Source: CAVVDY01 sp963819645 (GTDB lineage Bacteria; Acidobacteriota; Terriglobia; Terriglobales; Acidobacteriaceae). From it: a stretch of DNA of 64,000 bases. The notes beneath the pieces are model-generated. The model did not search any database, had not been told where the DNA came from, and saw only the letters and a list, made by a program, of their open reading frames with translations. The number at the start of each line of letters is the position of its first letter. The stretch's first letter is position 1. Positions 26,818 to 37,567 of the stretch are shown piece after piece. Where the stretch lies: NCBI GenBank assembly GCA_963819645.1, contig CAWFWZ010000004.1:124001-188000 (forward strand), given 5' to 3'. The position numbers were made by a program, and so were the translations under genes.

Positions 26818-27051
26818 TCATTGCTGGGTTTGCGGGGCAGCAGGGCGGTCGGTGCTGCGGAACTTGGTGCGAAAGTGCTCTGAGAGCAGCTCGACTGCGG
26901 GCAGGTTTGCCTCCGGATCGGTCTGCACCAGATAGCGAATGGCCTCGACCAGCAGGCGTTGCCCCTCAATGTAGCGTGGGTCGGAACGTCGCCGCGGCGT
27001 GTGGCTAACGTCGGGCGGCGCGGGCATAGTCAAGATTCTGGCCTTGGGCAT
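26818..27051 (-). CDS. Small conserved-looking protein, unknown function
   Basis: 77 aa (MPKARILTMPAPPD start). The N-terminus is Pro/Arg-rich (HTPRRRSDPRYIEG) and the rest is a helical stretch (GQRLLVEAIRYLVQTDPEAN...VELLSEHFRTKF). No cysteines, no membrane span. The composition is protein-like and unlike the repeat-derived frames nearby. It is divergent from the transglutaminase/TPR gene. Confidence 0.5.
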   Translation of the reverse strand: MPKARILTMPAPPDVSHTPRRRSDPRYIEGQRLLVEAIRYLVQTDPEANLPAVELLSEHFRTKFRSTDRPAAPQTQQ

Positions 27052-27233
27052 CAATCCTCGTGCGGCATCTTCAACCGCCTACAAGGTGAGACGCGACCAA
27101 AGCGCTCCGCCGTTGTACCGGTAAGGACAGGCTTGCTGCGTCACTTCGCGCCTCGTCAACTTCTGAGCCTTTCCTTCGACGCTTTCAGCGGCAGGCAAGT
27201 CGAATAGGTTACGATTCCCAAGAAGCTCTTTCT

Positions 27234-30200
27234 ATGAAACGCACTGTTTGCCGTATTACCGGTTTTTGCTTTCTTCTGCTCGCGACTTGTTCCTTGGCCC
27301 AGGTGCCTATTCCCAATCCTGCTGCTCCTTCGACTTCGGGGCAGGAACCGGCCGCCACCGCGGGGAGCCAGGCTCCCGTGCCTCCTGACTATTCCCAACA
27401 AGCCTTCGTGGTCGAACACTTCCGTCAATCGCAGCGCTTTGAAAACGACGGCACCGGGCGTGAGGAGCAGGAAGCCAGGATCAAGATCACCAGCGAAAGC
27501 GGCGTACAGGCCCTGGGACAACTGAAGCTGGGCTACAGCGCGTTCAGCGATAAGCTGGAGATCGATTACGTGCGCGTGCGCAAGCCGGACGGCACGGTCA
27601 TCACCGCCCAGGACTCGGCCATCCAGGACCTCACCATTCCGGACGCGCCGGTCTACACCGACTATCACCAGAAACACATCAGCGTTCCTTCGCTGCGACC
27701 GGGCGACACCCTGGAGTTTCGTTACGTTCGCACCATCGTGAATCCGCTTATCCCGGGACAGTTCTGGGGAAGCTACAACTTTACCGAACACGGTATCGTG
27801 CTCGACGAACAGGTCGAGATCAATGTTCCCAAGGACCGCCAGATAAAGCTGAAGACCAAGCCGGGGTATGAGCCGAAGATCAGCGAGGAGGGCGACCGTC
27901 GCATCTACCGCTGGAGCCATTCGCAAACCAAAGACGCGGAGCCTACGCCGAAGAAACGGGCCCGGCCTGAGACTGAGGAAACGCCGGCAATTCAATTGAC
28001 GACCTTTCAGAGCTGGGAACAACTGGGCGACTGGTATCGTTCGCTGGAAAAGGACCGCCGCGAGCCGACGGCCGAAGTCAAAGCCAAAGCCGACAGCCTG
28101 GTGCAGGGCAAGACCGATGACATGGCGAAGGTGAAGGCGCTGTATGACTACGTATCGCGCGACTTCCGCTATGTAAGCCTGTCGCTCGGGTTGAGCGCCT
28201 ACCAGCCACACCCTGCCGCCGATGTGATGAACCTGGGCTACGGCGATTGCAAGGACAAGAACACCTTGCTGGCGGCCCTGCTGCAAGCCGAAGGTTTTCA
28301 GTCAACTTCAGTACTGATCAATGCGCTGCGTAAGATCGACCCCGACGTGCCGTCGCCGGCGCAATTCGATCACGTGATAACGCGGGTTCCGGTTGACGGC
28401 CAGGAGATATGGCTCGACAGCACGTCAGGGGTAGCGCCCTTCCGCATGCTGTCGTTTTCCCTGCGCGATAAAGAGGCGCTGGCGGTTCCGCCAGAAGGCA
28501 AGCCGGGGCTGGTGCGAACTCCCGCGTCGCTTCCCTTCCCGGCGTTCGACCGCAGCAAGATTGATGGGTCGCTGAATGACACGGGCAAGCTGACCGCACA
28601 CTTCTCAACCACCGTTCGTGGCGATGACGAGATGACGATACGATTCGCGTTGCGGCAGATACCGAGCAACCGGTGGAAAGAACTGTTTCAGACATCGCTG
28701 CAGGGTTCGCCGTTGCGCAGCGCCGACGTCACCAATGTGCACGTGAGCGATCCCTCGGACACCGACAATCCGATACAGATCGACTACGATCTCTCGGCTG
28801 CCAACTATTTCGATTGGTCGGTAAAGGAGTCAACCCTCCCGCTCCCCATCAGCAGCTTCCGGATGACGTCGGCTGACGACTCCGATAAAGACGAACCCTT
28901 TCGGCTGGGGCCGCCGCAGGTGGTGCAGACCGAAGCGTCAATCAACATTCCAATCAAATACACGCGTCAAGTTGCCGATCGGTGTGGATGTGAAACGCGA
29001 CTACGCGGAATATAGCTCGTCTTACAAGGTGCTGAACAACGAACTGGTCATCAGCCGCAGCTTGAAGACTTCGGTCTCCGAGCTTCCATACGACCGGCAA
29101 TCCGACTACGCGGCATTCGTACGCGTGGTTGACTCCGATCAGGCGCAGACCGTTCGGCTGGAGAATCAGTCGCCCGGCATGTCGGGGTTGGGCGGAGAAG
29201 GCACGCCGAATGACTGGTTCGACTCGGGAGTGCAGGCGCTTAAGAACCGAAATTACGATGAGGCAGTCCAGCTTTTCGAGCAGGTGCAGAAGGCAGATCC
29301 CACTCACAAAGACATTTGGAAATACCTGGGCGGCGCATACATGGCCACCAATCAAACCCAAAAAGGGGTGGAGGCTTTTCAGAAGCAGATTGCCGCGAAT
29401 CCGTACGATGACTCGGCTTACAGCGAGTTAGGTCAGGCGTATGTGCAACAACAGAAGTATGACGACGCCATTGCTCAGTTCAAGAAACAAATCGAGATCA
29501 ATCCGCTGGACCCGGGTGCGCATGCCAGGCTCGGCGTGCTGTACATCAACTTGAAGCGTTTTGGCGAAGCCGTTCCGGAATTGGAGAAAGCTGTCTCGGT
29601 GCAACCGAACAATCCGCTGCTTCTGGCGAGCCTCGGGCAAGCCTACCTGGGAGACGGTCAGACGGAGAAGGGGATGGCGTCGTTTGACAAAGCCATCACC
29701 ATGGCGCCGTCGCCTCTGGTATGGAATGACGTCGCCTATGCGATGGCCGAACAGAACACCGAACTGAAGCGCGCCGACGGTTACGCGGATGCCGCTATCA
29801 GCGCGTTAGAAACTCAGTTGCGCGATGTGTCGCTGACGAACCTGCGATTCCCCGACCTGGGGAATACCCAGATGCTGTTCAATGTGTGGGACACCAAAGG
29901 CTGGGTGCTGTACAAGAGCGGCGACATCGATAAGGCAGAGGCCTACATCCTGCCCGCGTGGCAGGGGACGGAGAGCGGCGCGGTCGCCGAACACCTGGGC
30001 GACATCGCGGATAAGAGGGGCAATCACGACCAGGCGGTGCATTATTACGTGTTGGCGCTGACCGGGGATAGTCCGAGTTCGACCGCACGCGACAAGCTGA
30101 AGAGTCTTGGTGTGAGCGGCGGCGCGCTCGACTCGATGATCACGAAAGCGCGTAAAGAGCAGATCAACGAGCGAACCGAGAAGCTCGATATGGTGCAGGC

Positions 30201-30489
30201 CGGAACCGCCGACTTCTTTTTGCTGGTTGGCCCGGGCAAGATCGAGCAGGTGAAATTCGTGCGCGGCGAAGAAAGCCTGCGCAGCTTCACCGACACCCTG
30301 AAAAACATTTCTGTGCCGGTGAAGTTCCCGCCGTCGTCGCAGGTGCACATTGTGCGCCGGGTGCGGCTGACCTGCGGGAAACAACCGCCGTCGAAGGACA
30401 AAGCCGCGGCAGAGAAATCTTCTACCGCGACGCCCGGGCCGTGCAGCCTGGAATGGCTTCCCACCAGCGAAGTGCGCGGCCTTGATTAG
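27234..30489 (+). CDS. Large secreted DUF3857/transglutaminase/TPR protein (one frame break)
   Basis: About 1084 codons read across one extra base near 28975. Signal peptide MKRTVCRITGFCFLLLATCS. Residues 50-230: DUF3857 domain (LEIDYVRVRKPDG...IQDLTIPDAPVYTDYHQKHI). Residues 290-400: transglutaminase core with the catalytic Cys in YGDCKDKNTLL, His in FDHVITRV and Asp in IWLDST. The C-terminal third has at least five TPR units (for example YDEAVQLFEQVQKADP and YDDAIAQFKKQIEINP). Probably periplasmic or surface-exposed. Transglutaminase-like folds may be proteases or cross-linkers; the substrate is unknown. DUF3857 plus transglutaminase proteins are common in Bacteroidetes and acidobacteria. 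Confidence 0.85.
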
Positions 30490-30524
30490 CCGCATCGGTA
30501 GTAGATTATTAGTAGAGGTGCAGC

Positions 30525-31064
30525 TTGGCAGACCTGCGATATCCGATTGGCAAATTCGAGTGGGTTCCACCGGAAAACGACGAGCAGATGACGAAGCGGC
30601 GCGTGCATTACATCGACGTGCTGTCTAAGCTTCCGGCGAATCTGAACGCCGCCATCGATGGCCTCGACGCGAAGCAACTCGACACTCCTTATCGCCCGGA
30701 TGGCTGGACGGTGCGCCAGGTGGTACATCATGTACCGGACAGTCACATGAATGCTTACATCCGCTTCAAGTGGGCGCTGACAGAATTTGAGCCCGCGATT
30801 AAGACCTACAAGGAAGACCTCTGGGCCAAGCTGCCGGATTCCGAACAAACGCCTGTGGAAACGTCTTTGCGCCTGCTGCAGGCGCTACACGGACGGTGGG
30901 TCACTCTGCTGCAGTCGATGAGTGCGGAGGATTTTTCTCGCACGTTGCGGCATCCCGAATCGGGTGTGCTCTCGCTCGATCGAATGCTGGCGCTGTACGC
31001 CTGGCATTCGGCGCATCACACCGCGCACATTACCGCGCTGCGGGCACGAATGGGTTGGGAGTAG
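30525..31064 (+). CDS. DinB/YfiT-family metal-dependent protein (bacillithiol-transferase-like fold)
   Basis: 179 aa, four-helix DinB fold. It starts with the YfiT-type LRYPIGKFEWVPPE segment. Metal histidines are in RQVVHHVPDSHMN (helix 2) and WHSAHHTAHI (last helix). YfiT/BstA proteins transfer bacillithiol or act as putative hydrolases, but the thiol used here is not known. The start is TTG at 30525 with AGAGGTG ahead; no nearby ATG fits. It follows the TPR gene by 35 bases, possibly in the same transcript. Confidence 0.85.
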   Translation: MADLRYPIGKFEWVPPENDEQMTKRRVHYIDVLSKLPANLNAAIDGLDAKQLDTPYRPDGWTVRQVVHHVPDSHMNAYIRFKWALTEFEPAIKTYKEDLWAKLPDSEQTPVETSLRLLQALHGRWVTLLQSMSAEDFSRTLRHPESGVLSLDRMLALYAWHSAHHTAHITALRARMGWE

Positions 31065-31153
31065 GACGAACTACCGCCTGTATCGTAGACAATCGACCTA
31101 GATAATCACAAAATCAACAATAACCCTGGATATTGGATGCTGCTGCACCTGTT

Positions 31154-31169
31154 TGTGATGCGCGTCACT
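31154..31169. promoter_or_regulatory. CRP/FNR-type palindrome TGTGA-N6-TCACT
   Basis: One mismatch from the symmetric CRP core. It lies in the 361-base gap ahead of the small secreted protein gene, about 257 bases before its ATG. Another TGTGA half-like element (ATGTGACC) follows eight bases later. The rest of the gap shows AT-rich sequence and no gene. Confidence 0.35.
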
Positions 31170-31425
31170 TGAATGTGACCGCGACAATTCCGTGAAGTGC
31201 ATTTCATCCCGCCATTCTGCCTATTTATCCCAGCCGCTAAAGATGCCCTCTTTACACTAGTTAACAGTTTTCTTCTACTCTGGCTGGAACTAAGCAGCTC
31301 ACCACTTCGTAGCAGCTACTGGTCAATAATTCACGAAACCTTTCGGCCGCATCGTAGTCAATATCTTGTGTGGTCAGAGTAGGCCAGAACTAACAGTCTA
31401 TCCATAGAAGAAGGAGTTTACGTCA

Positions 31426-31803
31426 ATGAAGCGCTTTGTAACTCTTGTTTGCGGTACAGCTCTAACACTCATGCTGACAGGCGCCGCCTTTGCGGGCACT
31501 GTCTCCAAGACACTGACTTTTTCGGATCCAGTCCAGGTCAACGGCACTACCCTCCAGCCCGGCGACTACAAGGTCACCTTTGATGACAACGCCCCCACTA
31601 CCCAGCTGACGTTCAAGAAGGGCAAGAAGGAAGTTGCCACTGCGCAGGCGCAGGTAAAGCCGGCCGACAGGATGATCCACACCACGTCGGTCGAGTTCAA
31701 CACCGAAGGCTCAACCCGCAAGCTGCAGCAGATCCAGTTCGGCGGTTCGAATCAGGCACTGGTGCTGGCTGAGGGTGGATCGAATTCAACTTCCGGTCAG
31801 TAA
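31426..31803 (+). CDS. Small secreted protein, unknown function
   Basis: 125 aa. A clear signal peptide (MKRFVTLVCGTALTLMLTGA, cleavage after AFA) and a strong AAGGAG ribosome site. The mature part is beta-rich: TLTFSDPVQVNGTTLQPGDY, then VTFDD and LTFKKGKKEVATAQAQV. That pattern is typical of small periplasmic or secreted proteins of acidobacteria. No cysteines and no enzyme motif. It stands alone with its own terminator at 31826-31843, which suggests a strongly expressed single gene. Confidence 0.75.
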   Translation: MKRFVTLVCGTALTLMLTGAAFAGTVSKTLTFSDPVQVNGTTLQPGDYKVTFDDNAPTTQLTFKKGKKEVATAQAQVKPADRMIHTTSVEFNTEGSTRKLQQIQFGGSNQALVLAEGGSNSTSGQ

Positions 31804-31825
31804 CACCCGGATCGAGATACAAAAA

Positions 31826-31843
31826 GGGAGGCCGCGGCCTCCC
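31826..31843. terminator. Bidirectional rho-independent terminator
   Basis: GGGAGGCC-GC-GGCCTCCC is a perfect hairpin with AAAAA before and TTTGTTA after. It therefore serves the secreted protein gene on the plus strand and smc, converging from the right, on the minus strand. Confidence 0.85.
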
Positions 31844-31875
31844 TTTGTTATTTGCCTGATAGACCTTCCGCCGGG

Positions 31876-34800
31876 TTACGCGCTGGCAGCAACCAGCCTC
31901 GGCGTGCTTCCCTGCAGCCGCACTGAAACCAGCTTGGATACTCCCGGCTCCTGCATGGTGACGCCATACATTGTCGGCGCCATGCTCATGGTCTTCTTGC
32001 TGTGAGTGATGATGATGAACTGGGTTTGCGAGCTCATGTCGCGAACCAGTTCGGTGAAGCGACCGATGTTGGCTTCGTCCAGCGGCGCGTCGACTTCGTC
32101 GAGGATGCAGAACGGGCTGGGCACATACTGGAAGATGCCGACCAGCAGCGCGAACGCCGTCAGGGCCTTCTCGCCGCCGGAAAGCAGCAACACGTTTTGC
32201 AGCTTCTTGCCCGGAGGTGAAGCCACCACGTCGAGTCCGCTTTCGGCTGAATTTTCCTGATCGGTGAGCCGCATGAACGCCTGACCGCCGCCGAACAACT
32301 TGACGAACGTCCGGCTGAAGTTTTCGTTGATCGCGGCAAACGCCTCTTCGAATTTCTGTCGCGAGACGATTTCGATTTCCTTAATTGTGTTTTGCGTATT
32401 CTCGATCGAGTCCAGCAGGTCTTTGCGCTGAGTGTCGAGGAATTCGTGGCGCTGCGCCGTCTCCTGGTACTCCTCAAGGGCCATCATGTTGACCGGCCCC
32501 ATGTTCTCGAGGCGCGTGCGCATCTCTTTGTAGGCTTCTTCTTCGGCGATCAACAGCGTCACCTGAAATTCGCACGACCGAATCGTCGCTCATCAGCTCT
32601 TCGCGCTGCGTGCTCAGCTCCTGTACGCAGGTTTCGGACAGATGTTGCATGTCGGAGTGCAGCCGGGCCTGCTCCGCAGCCAGCTCGCCGCGACGGTCGC
32701 GAGCCGCGTCGAGCTCGGCGCGCGCGGTCTTCAGCTCCTCTTCCAGCTGAGCGAGCCGGGCACGAACCTGTTGTAACTCCTCCGCGATTTCATGGTCGCG
32801 CGTTTGAGCGGCCTCGCGTTCCGCTTCCCATACGACAACCTGTTCGGCCAAGCGGATATTCTCCGACTCGCGCTGTTGCATTTCGGCAGCGGCGGAATCG
32901 ATCTGGCCCCGCAGCTTGGCTACGCGGCCGGCAGCCTCGGTCGTCATCGACTCCAACCGCTGCACGTTGGCGATGGCGCCACGCCGCCGTTCTTCCAGCG
33001 TGGCTAGCTGTGCGCGCGCCTCGGTCGCCAGCTGCACCGATTCGTCGCGGCGCTGCCGCAAGCCTTCGAAGCTGGACTGCGCCGCCTGCAACTCGTCTTC
33101 AAGCGCGCGCTGCCTCTGCTCAAGCTGTTCGAGTTCCGCGGTGTGGCTGGCGACGAACGCCTCACGCTCGATCCGTTCGGAAGACAAACGCTGTAGCTCG
33201 CCCTCGTAGGTCGTAAGCCGCTCGCGAACCCGCGTCATTTCGCCCGAAAGCTGATTCAACGTATGGCCCGACGTCATGGCCTGACGCTCGGCGTCGCGCT
33301 TCTCGTCCTCCAGCCGCTGCAATAACCCGCCAAGCTCGCCGATCTCGCGTCCAATGGCCGCGACCCGCAGCTCCTTGTCGCGAATCGCCGCCTCTAGTTC
33401 GTCCATTTGCTTCAGGACGTCGCGCAGCTCACGCTTCATCGACAGCGGACCTTCGCTGCGCTGCTTGCCTCCGGTGACGGTCACGTTGTGGAAGCACTCA
33501 CCCGACTGCGAGAGGAAGAACGCGTCGGGATTCTCCAACGCGAGCTCGCGCCCGACGCTGGGATCGGGAACGATGTAGCCGTTGCCCAGCTTCGGCAGGA
33601 TCGACCTCGAGCGACTTGCCAAAGCCGTTGAGCACGCGAATGCAGTCCTTCATCGGAACCACGCTGTCGCGTCGCGGACCCCGTAGCTGACCTCGTCGTG
33701 AACGAAGGAGAACTTTGCCTGCGAGTCTTCCGGGATGGACGAGGAAGGTGGCGCGACCATCGACATCGCTGCGCAGCAGGCGCAAGCCTTCGTCGGCGGC
33801 ATCCCACGACTTCACCACGATGTAGTTCAGCTCGTCGCGCAGGAAGTCTTCGACCACGTGTTCGATAGCGGTCTTCCACTTCGAGGAAGTCGGCGAGCAC
33901 TCCGGCGGGCGCGTGACCACCGTTAAGGGCTCCCGACTTGAAGAGGCGGCGAACGGATTCGGTCGAGTAGCCATGCTCGGCGATGACAGCTTCCAGCGAG
34001 CCGCGGCGGCCCATCAATCCGGCAAACTCAGAACGCATGCCGTCGAGACTGGCGCTTGCCGTCGGTCTTCGGCGGCGCGCAGCTCATCCAGCTTCTGGCG
34101 AGTTCCGGTGATGCGTCCAGTCCAAGCTCGGAAACCAGCTGCGTCGCGGACTCAAACTCCAGTCCTAGCTGGCCGCGCTGACCACCGAACGTGTCCAGTT
34201 GCTGATTGGCGGCCGCGACTTCGGAATTCAGCCGGTGGGCATCGCGATCCAGGGCGGCGAGACGCTCTTCCGCCTGCGTGATGCGATTGCGGAGCCGACG
34301 AGCCTTGCGACACGGCCTGCATGATCTGGCTGCGGCGCTGCTCCTGCTGACCCTCCAACTGCATCAGGTTGGCGGAAGCGGCCGCAGCTTCTGCCTGCCG
34401 CTGCTGAAGCTCGGCTTGTGCGCGTCAACATCGGCATTCGCCGATTGCAACGTCGCGCGATTTGCTTCCAGCTTCCTGCTCAAGCTGCGAGAGCTGAGCT
34501 TCACTGGTCGGCTATCTCAGCCTGCGCTCCGGCGGAGCGCGCCTCCAGTTCGGCACAGCGCTCTTCATTGGTGCGACGCCGCGCTGTCGCGCGATCCAGT
34601 TCCATCGCCAGCGTATTGAGTTGTTCGCGATTAGTTTGCGCGTCGCGCTCCACGGTGTATCCGCGTTGGGTGAGTTCGCTGTGCTCGGACTCCATCTGCT
34701 GCGACGCTTCGAGCTTGGTCCGCATTTCCTCACCAAGCACGGTGAGCTGCGATTCCAGCGAGGCAGCTTCTGATTCGAGCTGTGCGAACTTGCTGGTGAG

Positions 34801-35721
34801 GACGACACGCAGCTTGGCGCGCATTTCGTCGCGCAGCTTGGCATAGCGCTCGGCCTTGCTGGCCTGGCGCTTCAGCGAGTTCATCTGGCGCGTGACTTCG
34901 TCGAAGATGTCGTTGATGCGCGAGAGGTTCTGCTTGGCGTCTTCCAGGCGAGCTTCGGCCAGACGCTTGCGCGTCTTGAATTTCGTAATGCCCGCAGCCT
35001 CTTCGATGATGGCGCGACGATCGGTCGGCTTGCTGCTCAGGATCTGCCCAATGCGTCCCTGCTCGATGATGGCGTACGACTCCGGACCCAGGCCCGTACC
35101 CATGAACAGGTCCTGAATGTCGCGCAGGCGGCAGAGCTTTCCGTTCAGCAGATATTCGCTTTCGCCGGTACGGAAGAGCCGCCGGGTAACGGCGATCTCT
35201 CCGGCCTTGAATGTGCGCTTGAACTTGCGACGGCGAATCTTGAGCACCACCTGCTGCACTGGCGAAGCGGCAACCGGTTCGGCACTGGTTTCGGCTGCAG
35301 GCGATTCTTCATCGTCGCTCTGCCCGGGACGAACTTCCTCCATATAGCGCTCGGCATCGTCGGCGCTGGCGGCGCGGATCGAAGACTCGTCCCAGTCCTC
35401 GGGCATGTCGTCCTGCACATCGACTTCAGGCTCACCCACATCGCCGTATACCGCGGGATCGACCAGGGTCAGCGTGACCTCAGCCATGCCGGTTGGCTTG
35501 CGCTCTCGGGTGCCGGCGAAGATGACGTCCTGCATGTTGACGCCGCGTAACGAGCGCGCCGACTGTTCGCCCAGAACCCAGGAGATGGCGTCGGAAATAT
35601 TCGATTTGCCGCATCCATTGGGGCCGACGATGGCGGAAATGCCTTCGCCCTCGAAACGCAACTCGGTGCGATCGCAGAACGATTTAAATCCCAGGATTTG
35701 CAGCTTCTTGATCTTGAGCAA
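31876..35721 (-). CDS. smc: Chromosome partition protein SMC (several frame breaks)
   Basis: ATPase that condenses and segregates chromosomes with ScpA/ScpB. The N-terminal head has MLKIKKLQILGFKSF and P-loop GPNGCGKSN (residues 33-41), then long coiled coils, a hinge region near 33.6-34.0 kb, a second coil arm, and the C-terminal head with LSGGEKALTAFALL and CILDEVDAPLDEAN. About 1280 codons. Between residues 90 and 173 the head carries an extra block of roughly 60 residues, acidic first (QDDMPEDWDE) then basic (KIRRRKFKRTFK). At least six single-base frame changes occur between 32.5 and 34.5 kb. Essential genes are rarely this broken, so sequence error is likely. Confidence 0.93.
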
Positions 35722-36142
35722 CTTCTACTCCTTGCACTCGCCGGGAATCCCACCACTTCGGGACTTTGTGCCCGGCCGGGAAGGGTGCCTATTCTGTAGA
35801 CGAACCGCGCGGGCAGAAGAGGCACCGGATTGCTTAACCCTTGGTTCCCCTCTGCCTAATCCAAGGCAACTGTAACGGCCTTCGGGGGGAGGGGTCAAGA
35901 TACAAAACGCTATATTTAGTGCCTGAGTTGTGGAAACCACAGCATATTGCACCTTAATTGCAGCAAGTACGCGAGATTCAGGCGTGAGGATATTTCAGAG
36001 AGGTCGAGGAGAGTCTGAGAGCTTGCACTAGTGTAGGTGCAACGCAGAGGGGAATCAACCGCCAATCCGGGGCGGTACCAAGTCGGTTAATCAGTGAAGT
36101 CGCGGCAGTTCCAAAAGAGCGCTCAGCATGACAGCCGAGAGA
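35722..36142. other. Non-coding gap between smc and the antiporter
   Basis: 421 bases; presumably holds the smc promoter near its right end of the gene (35722-35760). A short hairpin ACCGCC...GGCGGT lies at about 36059-36076. No gene, tRNA or dispersed repeat is seen. Confidence 0.5.
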
Positions 36143-37337
36143 TTAGTCAGCTGCCACACGCCTCCGCGGCCGACGCCGTGGCAGCGCCAGCCAGTTTGGC
36201 ATCGAGCGAACCAACGCGGCGTTGATCAGGATGGTGATGAGAGAGGCCGCAAGAGTCGCGTGGTAGAAGCTCTCCGTCAGCAGGCCGCTGGTGCGCGCTG
36301 CCTGCACCAGGATGAATGAGAACTCCCCGATTTGCGTCAGCCCAGTTCCTACCAGCAACGAAGTCCGCGTGGAATATCCGAAGCTCTTCGTGATGCCCGT
36401 CCAGATCACGGCTTTGCCGACAACAACCATGCCGACTATGGCCAGCAGCACTCCGGTGTCGGCGAATATGCCACGAGGATTGATCAACGTGCCTACGGTC
36501 ACGAAGAAGAGTGCGACGAAGGCATCGCGCAAGGGCATGAGCCGTTCCAGGGCGCGGTGTGCATGCTCCGAGCCGCTGATGGTGAGGCCACCGACGAACG
36601 CTCCGATGGCTAGTGAGAGGCCTACCGCCTGAGTAATGGCGGCGGCGCCGAGACAGACCGCCAGCGTGAGCAGCAAGAAGATCTCATCGCTGCACATGCG
36701 CGAGATCACCGCCAGAAGACGCGGCACCAGATATCTCGCCAGGAATATGAGCGGCACGAGCACCAGAGCAGCCAGCCCCAGTTGCTTCGCCAGCGCGATC
36801 AGGTGCGACGGAGTGAAATTCGCCAGCAGCGGCAGCACAATGATAAGCACGACGGTGCCAAGGTCTTCAACCAGAGTGATGGCGATCATCACGCGCCCCT
36901 GCTCCGATTGCAGCTCTCCCCGGTCAATTAGCAGCCGCGACATGACCATGGTGCTGGCGACAGAGATCACCAGCCCCACGGCGAGGCCCGGCAGCATTCC
37001 CCATCCCAGCAGAGCTCCCGACGCCAAGCCCCATCAGGCCGCAGGCGGCGATTCCGAGCGGTCCTCCGACAAGCGCGATGCCTTTTACTCGCAGCAACTC
37101 CTTGACCGAGAACTCGAGACCGATGGTGAACATCAGGAAGATGACGCCTACCTCGGCGAGCAGTTCGAAGGTGTGCGCCTCGTGAATCGCCGGCCCCGGG
37201 GTGAAGGGGCTGATTGCAATACCGGCGAAGACATAGCCCAGGATGAGCGGCTGGCGCAGACGCCACGCCAGCATGCCGCCGAGAACGGCGGCGATGAACA
37301 CGTAGGAGAGTTCCTTGAATATCTCGGAGTGCGGCAT
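36143..37337 (-). CDS. Cation:proton antiporter, CPA2/KefB-like (one frame break)
   Basis: About 397 codons, 12 membrane spans expected. The N-terminal part (PLILGYVFAGIAISPFTPGP, then FLMFTIGLEFSVKEL) and the C-terminal part (VASTMVMSRLL, ITLVEDLGTVVLII, LAIGAFVGGLTISGSEHAH) are typical of the Na+/H+ and K+/H+ exchangers of the CPA2 family. They join after a frame change near 37015. No RCK/TrkA-N domain follows, so it is the short, membrane-only type. Ion specificity cannot be read from sequence. Confidence 0.88.
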
Positions 37338-37377
37338 CGGCTCAGTGGGGACAGGGTACTACAGAGCCATCGCTTTG

Positions 37378-37525
37378 TATCAGGGCACGACCTTCAGTCG
37401 TGCCGAACAGCGGCGATTTAAAGAAGCAGGGCTTCAGCCCCTGCAACCCGCGCGCGTAGCAGCAGGGGCTGAAGCCCTGCTTTGTGGCAGGCGCTTGCGG
37501 CACGTCTAAAGACGTGCCCTGATAC
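37378..37525. repeat. REP-A pair with large inner palindrome (BIME-like)
   Basis: Outer arms TATCAGGGCACGACCTTCAG (37378-37404) and its counterpart ending GACGTGCCCTGATAC (37499-37525) are inverted. Inside, GCAGGGCTTCAGCCCCTGC and GCAGGGGCTGAAGCCCTGC form a second inverted pair. One strand could fold into a four-armed structure. Same family as 22154-22286 and the transposase flanks. Confidence 0.85.
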
Positions 37526-37567
37526 AAGGCAAGTTATGAGGTTCTACTCACCACGCACAACCAGCCC

